Shown: piece after piece, positions 6,681 through 9,845 of the stretch
Position numbering within the stretch: the stretch's first letter is position 1
How the letters are laid out: each line of letters opens with the position of its first letter
From: an uncultured Clostridia bacterium
GTDB taxonomy: Bacteria; Bacillota; Clostridia; Oscillospirales; Oscillospiraceae
Reading direction: 5' to 3'
NCBI GenBank assembly: GCA_945635805.1
Contig: CALZCW010000015.1
Location: 1-9,845 of the forward strand
Length of the DNA: 9,845 bases
Program-made: the position numbers and the translations under genes
The notes under the pieces: generated by a model
The model's database searches: none
Told to the model about the DNA's origin: nothing
What the model saw: the letters and a program-made list of their open reading frames with translations, nothing else

Positions 6681-6754
6681 ATCCACAGACCTCCTTATAA
6701 TACCTTGATACGGATGGGGACCCATTCCCACGCAAATTCCTCTTGTCTGTCATC

Positions 6755-6783
6755 ATTATAATCCATTCTTTGCAGAATGGATA
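6755..6783 (-). promoter_or_regulatory. Candidate promoter and operator of the double-GNAT gene
   Basis: On minus, a perfect -10 TATAAT (complement of 6755-6760) has only a poor -35 candidate, TATCCA (complement of 6778-6783), at 17 bases. Between them is a perfect palindrome, ATCCATTCT (6761-6769), loop TTGC and AGAATGGAT (6774-6782). A dyad filling the spacer suggests a regulator-binding site. No regulator gene for it is evident. The promoter call is moderate; the palindrome itself is certain. Confidence 0.45.
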
Positions 6784-6970
6784 GAGCGTTTTTCCAAAGA
6801 AATGTGTCATTTTTATAGCTGCCCTTGGTATTGGCCTGCCGTGTACGGCGAAAAAATGCGTCGGAAAAAGACAAGTTCAGAAAAAGTTAATGTTTTTTTC
6901 AACTTCACTTCAGCATGGGGGACTATACTCAAAGCATAAATCAAATCTATCCGAAAGGACGGTTTCTCTC
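6783..6970 (+). other. Non-coding region and leader upstream of htrA
   Basis: The region between the double-GNAT start (6680) and the htrA ATG (6971) is 290 bases. It holds the minus-strand promoter and palindrome near its left end. The middle (about 6785-6870) is AT-rich with only a minor GCCGT/ACGGC dyad (6840-6851), and I see no RNA gene or riboswitch there. Then come the repeat-containing htrA promoter (6875-6929) and a leader of about 35 bases with the ribosome site AAAGGA (6954-6959), 11 bases before the ATG, slightly longer spacing than for other genes here. Confidence 0.6.
6875..6929 (+). promoter_or_regulatory. htrA promoter with 11-bp-phased direct repeats, CiaR-like
   Basis: TTTTTCAACTT (6895-6905) is identical to the 11-mer upstream of the response regulator. 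The core repeat is TTTCAA (6897-6902), N5, CTTCAG (6908-6913), then 10 bases to the -10 TATACT (6924-6929). Two more degenerate units lie upstream in the same phase, GTTCAG (6875-6880) and GTTAAT (6886-6891), giving four half-sites at 11-bp steps. There is no -35 consensus. This is expected for an OmpR-family response regulator binding as tandem dimers on one helical face; the likely one is encoded at 3187-3864. Confidence 0.62.
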
Positions 6971-8401
6971 ATGGAACAGAATTTTGAATATCCGGTGCAG
7001 CCGGAGAATACACAGCAGCCGCAGAATGTGAAGCAGCCGCAGAATACACCGGCGGGACCCCAGCAGCCGGAAAACACGTCGGCATGGCCTCAGCAGCCCA
7101 GTTACTATACAGGGCCTGTCTACACCGGCCCCACCTACACCGAGCCCTCCTATGGCCCATCGGGTCCGGTCTACACACCGGTCGAACCGCAGCAGAAAAA
7201 ACCGAAGAAAAAGCACAAGGGCCTGCGGACGGTGGCGCTGATCCTGGTCTGCGCCCTGGTAGGCGGCCTGGCAGGATTTGGCGGCAGCTTCCTGAATTCC
7301 GGGGCCGAGAGCAGCGAAATAAAGACCTCCACGATTCTGGAGGGCGTCCGGGAAAACGCTGTCATCGACATTGCCCACATCGACACCAGCAAGGAACTGA
7401 CGGCGGCTGAGGTCTATGCCGCTAACGTCAATTCCACCGTTGGCATCACCACCTCCATCACCACCAACTTCTGGGGCTATCAGACCACTTCGGCAGCTTC
7501 CGGCTCCGGCCTGATCCTCACCTCCGACGGCTATATCCTGACCAACTACCACGTCATTGAGGACTCCGATTCCATCACCGTTGCCCTTTATGACGGTACC
7601 ACCTACAATGCCGCTCTCATTGGCTATGACCAGAGCAACGATATCGCGGTCCTGAAGGTTGATGCCGAGAATCTGCCTCCCGTGATCCTGGGCGACTCCG
7701 ACAACCTGAACGTGGGCGACAGCGTCATTGCCATCGGCAATCCCCTGGGCGAGTTGACCTTCTCTCTGACTTCAGGCGCCGTCAGCGCCCTGGACCGGGA
7801 GGTCACCCTCTCGGGCAACTTGACCATGGATCTGATCCAGACCGACTGTGCCATCAACTCCGGCAACTCCGGCGGTCCGTTGTTCAATATGTACGGCGAG
7901 GTCATTGGCATTACCAACGCCAAGTATTCCGGCTCCAGCTCCACGGCTTCCATTGACAACATCGGCTTCGCCATCCCCATCAACCACATCAAAGGCATCG
8001 TGGAGGACATCATCGAGGACGGCTATATCACCAAGCCCTATATCGGCGTGACTGTTACGGATGTCAGCACGGAGACCCAGCGCTACGGCCTGCCCCAAGG
8101 CGCTGCCATTGTCAGCGTTTCCAAGGAAAGCCCTGCGGAAGCGGCCGGATTGCAGGAAAATGACATCATTACTTCGGCCAACGGCGAAGAGATCACTGAC
8201 AGAACGGGTCTTTCCGACGCGGTGAGCGCCTGTGAGCCGGGCGACAATCTGGTCCTTTCCGTCTACCGCCAGGGTCAGATTCTGGAGATCACGGTGACTG
8301 TCGGGGAGCAGACCCAATCTGCCCTTGCCCAGGACGAGGAACCGAGCAGCCAGCAGGAGTATCAGGGAGGCTTCCCCTGGGGCTTCGGCTTCGGCGGTTA
8401 A
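6971..8401 (+). CDS. htrA: Membrane-anchored HtrA/DegP-type serine protease with PDZ domain
   Basis: A 476-residue trypsin-fold protease that degrades or refolds damaged exported proteins outside the membrane. In order: a cytoplasmic Pro/Gln/Tyr-rich tail (1-75) with QPxN repeats, a basic cluster KKPKKKHKGLR (76-86), one membrane helix (about 87-107), the protease domain (about 145-345) and one PDZ domain (about 355-445). The triad is intact: His194 (TNYHVI), Asp224 (SNDIAVLKV) and Ser300 (INSGNSGGPL). The PDZ shows YIGVTVTDV, SPAEAAGLQENDII and NGEEITD. The C-terminus ends in a Gly/Phe-rich GGFPWGFGFGG. The start is ATG 6971, after AAAGGA; the open frame extends upstream through the promoter, which cannot be coding. 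It is probably activated by the two-component system at 3187-5069. No simple hairpin follows immediately; the palindrome at 8497-8544 is the first candidate terminator. Confidence 0.95.
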   Translation: MEQNFEYPVQPENTQQPQNVKQPQNTPAGPQQPENTSAWPQQPSYYTGPVYTGPTYTEPSYGPSGPVYTPVEPQQKKPKKKHKGLRTVALILVCALVGGLAGFGGSFLNSGAESSEIKTSTILEGVRENAVIDIAHIDTSKELTAAEVYAANVNSTVGITTSITTNFWGYQTTSAASGSGLILTSDGYILTNYHVIEDSDSITVALYDGTTYNAALIGYDQSNDIAVLKVDAENLPPVILGDSDNLNVGDSVIAIGNPLGELTFSLTSGAVSALDREVTLSGNLTMDLIQTDCAINSGNSGGPLFNMYGEVIGITNAKYSGSSSTASIDNIGFAIPINHIKGIVEDIIEDGYITKPYIGVTVTDVSTETQRYGLPQGAAIVSVSKESPAEAAGLQENDIITSANGEEITDRTGLSDAVSACEPGDNLVLSVYRQGQILEITVTVGEQTQSALAQDEEPSSQQEYQGGFPWGFGFGG

Positions 8402-8491
8402 ACATACAGGCGGAAAGGCGTCCGGCAATGCGGGAATATTCTGATTATTGGAACATACCGGGCGACCTTTCAGCAAATTATATGAAAACCC

Positions 8492-8520
8492 TTGACAAGT
8501 TAACGACCGTTTACTATAAT
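8492..8520 (+). promoter_or_regulatory. Consensus promoter of the TetR-methyltransferase operon
   Basis: TTGACA (8492-8497), a 17-base spacer and TATAAT (8515-8520), both boxes perfect. Such a strong promoter is normally kept off by a repressor, and the left operator arm fills its entire spacer. The predicted start is near 8527, at the beginning of the right operator arm. Confidence 0.92.
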
Positions 8521-8544
8521 CAAAAAGTAAACGGTCGTTAACTT
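8497..8544. promoter_or_regulatory. Paired TetR-type operators as a 19-bp inverted repeat
   Basis: Left arm AAGTTAACGACCGTTTACT (8497-8515) and its exact reverse complement at 8526-8544 are separated by 10 bases. Each arm is itself quasi-palindromic: GTTAACGACCGTTTAC matches its own reverse complement at 12 of 16 positions, the usual form of a TetR-family operator. One site blocks the promoter spacer and the other covers the transcription start and early leader. The TetR-family gene starts 20 bases downstream, so autorepression is the likely reading. The right arm is followed by TTTTT (8543-8547), so in a read-through htrA transcript the same element could fold into a long stem with a U-tract and act as a terminator. 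Confidence 0.85.
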
Positions 8545-8564
8545 TTTGCGTTGGAGGAAATGCC

Positions 8565-9173
8565 ATGGGAAAGACCAGGGAGGATATTCTGCTGACGGCG
8601 CTGCGTCTGTTTGCCCGTGACGGCTACGAGGCGACCTCTACCGGGGCGATTGCCGGCGCGTTGGGCATGACGAAAGCGGCGCTCTATAAGCACTATCAGA
8701 ATAAGCGCGACATTTTTGACCACATTGTCATGCGCATGGAGGAATTGGACGCCGCTCGTGCCAAAGAGCAGGAGATGCCGGAGGATACGCTGGAGAATAT
8801 GCCGGAGGTCTACGGGAAAACCACCATGGAGGCCGCCTGCCGCTACAGCAAGGCCCAGTTCGACTACTGGACGGAGGATGAATTTGCCGCCTGTTTTCGC
8901 AGGCTGCTGACCCTGGAGCAATTCCGAAGTGAGGAGATGTCCGGGCTGTATCAGCAGTATCTTGCCGCCGGACCCTTGGGCTACATGACGGATCTTTTTG
9001 CCCAGGCGTTGGGAAAGGAACAGCAGGAGGCATCTGCCCTTGCGGCAGAGTTTTACGGGCCTATGTTCCTCTTTTATGCCGTATATGACGGCGCAGAGGA
9101 CACGGCTGCCGTGCGCAGGGCAGCCCATGGGCAGATTGACCGATTTTTTGCGGAATTGGAGGAAAAACAATGA
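8565..9173 (+). CDS. TetR-family transcriptional regulator
   Basis: A 202-residue regulator of typical TetR length. The N-terminal DNA-binding domain reads REDILLTALRLFARDGYEA (5-23), then a helix-turn-helix with TGAIAGALGMTKAALYKHYQ (26-45), whose ALYKHYQNKRDIF matches the family's recognition helix and following turn. The all-helical C-terminal part (about 50-200) is a ligand-binding and dimerisation domain with no known ligand. The start is ATG 8565, seven bases after GGAGG 8553-8557; an ATG at 8560 is out of frame. It lies directly downstream of two operators overlapping its own promoter, so it should repress itself and the methyltransferase gene, with which it shares an ATGA overlap. The inducer is unknown. 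Confidence 0.93.
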   Translation: MGKTREDILLTALRLFARDGYEATSTGAIAGALGMTKAALYKHYQNKRDIFDHIVMRMEELDAARAKEQEMPEDTLENMPEVYGKTTMEAACRYSKAQFDYWTEDEFAACFRRLLTLEQFRSEEMSGLYQQYLAAGPLGYMTDLFAQALGKEQQEASALAAEFYGPMFLFYAVYDGAEDTAAVRRAAHGQIDRFFAELEEKQ

Positions 9174-9845
9174 AATACCCACGCAGTCAGAAATATGACA
9201 CACCGGAGCTGATGAGCAAGATCATGGGACCGAATCCGGTCAAGCTGGAGGAAGAACTGCTTCTGGATCACAAAATACCGGCGGGCGCGACGGTCTGCGA
9301 TCTTGGCAGCGGGCAAGGTCTGACCTCCGTGTTCCTGGCCAGGGAATACGGCTTCACGGTCTATGCCGCCGACCTCTGGAGCGATCCGGAGGAAAACCGC
9401 CGCTTTTTCCGGCAAATGGGCGTTCCCGACGACAGGATCATCCCGGTCAAGGCCGACGCGACGGCGCTGCCTTTCCCGGAGGAATTCTTCGACGCGGTCA
9501 TCAGCACCGATTCCTACAACTATTTCGGGCGGGATCCGGCGTTTCTCGACAGCAAGCTGCTGCCCTTCGTCAAAAAGGGCGGGTATCTTTACATCGCAAT
9601 CCCGGGCATGAAGCGCGACTGCCATGACAATCTGCCGCCGGAGCTGCTGCGTTCCTGGACGCCGGAACAGTTGGACTATCTTCACGACACGGCCTATTGG
9701 CAGCATATCGTCTCTCAAAGCAGACAGGCGGAGGTGATCTCCGTGGAGGAGATGGAGTCCAATGAGGAGGTCTGGGCCGACTGGCTCAGGCAGGAGAACG
9801 AATACGCCGTCGGCGACCGGAAGACCATGGAGGCAGGCGGCGGGA
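9170..9845 (+). CDS. Class I SAM-dependent methyltransferase (partial, runs off the right edge)
   Basis: 225 residues are visible with no stop before the window end. The Rossmann-fold SAM site is clear: motif I VCDLGSGQGLTSVFLA (42-57), the acidic end of strand 2 in YAADLW (Asp68), ADATALPFPEEFFDAVIS (95-112) covering motifs II-III, and LLPFVKKGGYLYIAIPG (130-146). It belongs to the broad Methyltransf_11/25-type group that methylates small molecules; the substrate is not readable. The start ATG 9170 overlaps the TetR stop (ATGA, 9170-9173), with GGAGG 9158-9162 seven bases upstream, so it is co-transcribed and probably translationally coupled with the repressor. It is the likely functional output of that TetR circuit unless more genes follow beyond the edge. 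Confidence 0.88.
   Translation, partial: MKYPRSQKYDTPELMSKIMGPNPVKLEEELLLDHKIPAGATVCDLGSGQGLTSVFLAREYGFTVYAADLWSDPEENRRFFRQMGVPDDRIIPVKADATALPFPEEFFDAVISTDSYNYFGRDPAFLDSKLLPFVKKGGYLYIAIPGMKRDCHDNLPPELLRSWTPEQLDYLHDTAYWQHIVSQSRQAEVISVEEMESNEEVWADWLRQENEYAVGDRKTMEAGGG

Noticed and set aside
6840..6857. GCCGT/ACGGC hairpin followed by AAAAAA before htrA as a terminator
   Set aside because: The stem is 5 bp with a 2-base loop, and the downstream tract is A rather than T on plus; there is also no gene ending nearby on either strand.
6890..6970. Upstream extension of the htrA reading frame to 6890
   Set aside because: The extension would translate the promoter repeats and -10 box; AAAGGA and ATG 6971 give the normal cytoplasmic tail start.
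7772..8566. A 264-codon open frame on minus across the htrA end and the TetR promoter
   Set aside because: It overlaps the HtrA protease and PDZ coding region and the operator region, shows no domain signature and begins at the TetR start codon region by chance.
9074..9718. A 214-codon open frame on minus at the right end
   Set aside because: It is antisense to the SAM motifs of the methyltransferase, which has a proper ribosome site and coupling to the TetR gene.

Overview
The window reads as an ordinary chromosomal stretch of a fairly GC-rich Gram-positive anaerobe. Strong AGGAGG-type Shine-Dalgarno sequences precede almost every gene, promoters are sigma-A-like, and the protein styles (M29 aminopeptidase, OmpR-type two-component system, membrane-anchored HtrA, HemG/Flavodoxin_5-like flavodoxin) suggest Clostridia, probably an Oscillospiraceae/Ruminococcaceae-type gut organism. 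That assignment is inference from style, not from a marker gene. I see no rRNA, tRNA, CRISPR array, insertion sequence or phage gene.

Layout. 1-193 (+) is the C-terminal end of a membrane protein, probably a cation:proton antiporter, closed by a bidirectional terminator (200-227). On the minus strand, 1783 to 234 is a two-gene operon: a stand-alone zinc homocysteine S-methyltransferase domain protein followed, with an ATGA overlap, by a GNAT acetyltransferase. A compact divergent promoter region (1807-1866) separates it from an M29 aminopeptidase (1897-3120, +). Next is an OmpR-family response regulator and histidine kinase pair (3187-5069, +), ended by a strong hairpin terminator (5071-5120) shared with the convergent flavodoxin gene (5642-5133, -). 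Upstream of that, also on minus, is a fused double-GNAT acetyltransferase (6680-5736). A 290-bp non-coding region leads to a membrane-anchored HtrA/DegP-type serine protease (6971-8401, +). Last come a TetR-family regulator (8565-9173) under a consensus promoter embedded in a 19-bp-arm inverted repeat, and a translationally coupled SAM-dependent methyltransferase cut by the window end.

How the genes work together. The most interesting signal is regulatory. The response-regulator operon and the htrA gene, 3.8 kb apart, carry the same promoter module: an identical 11-mer TTTTTCAACTT, an 11-bp-period direct repeat (hexamer-N5-hexamer), then exactly 10 bp to a TATAC(A/T) -10 box, with no -35 box. 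This is the geometry known for CiaR sites of the streptococcal CiaRH system, which also controls htrA. The inference is an autoregulated envelope-stress circuit in which this two-component system drives itself and htrA. The htrA copy has two further degenerate units in the same 11-bp phase. A second self-contained circuit is the TetR repressor with paired operators over its own promoter, probably controlling the methyltransferase. I found no clearly new enzyme system, defence locus or mobile element.
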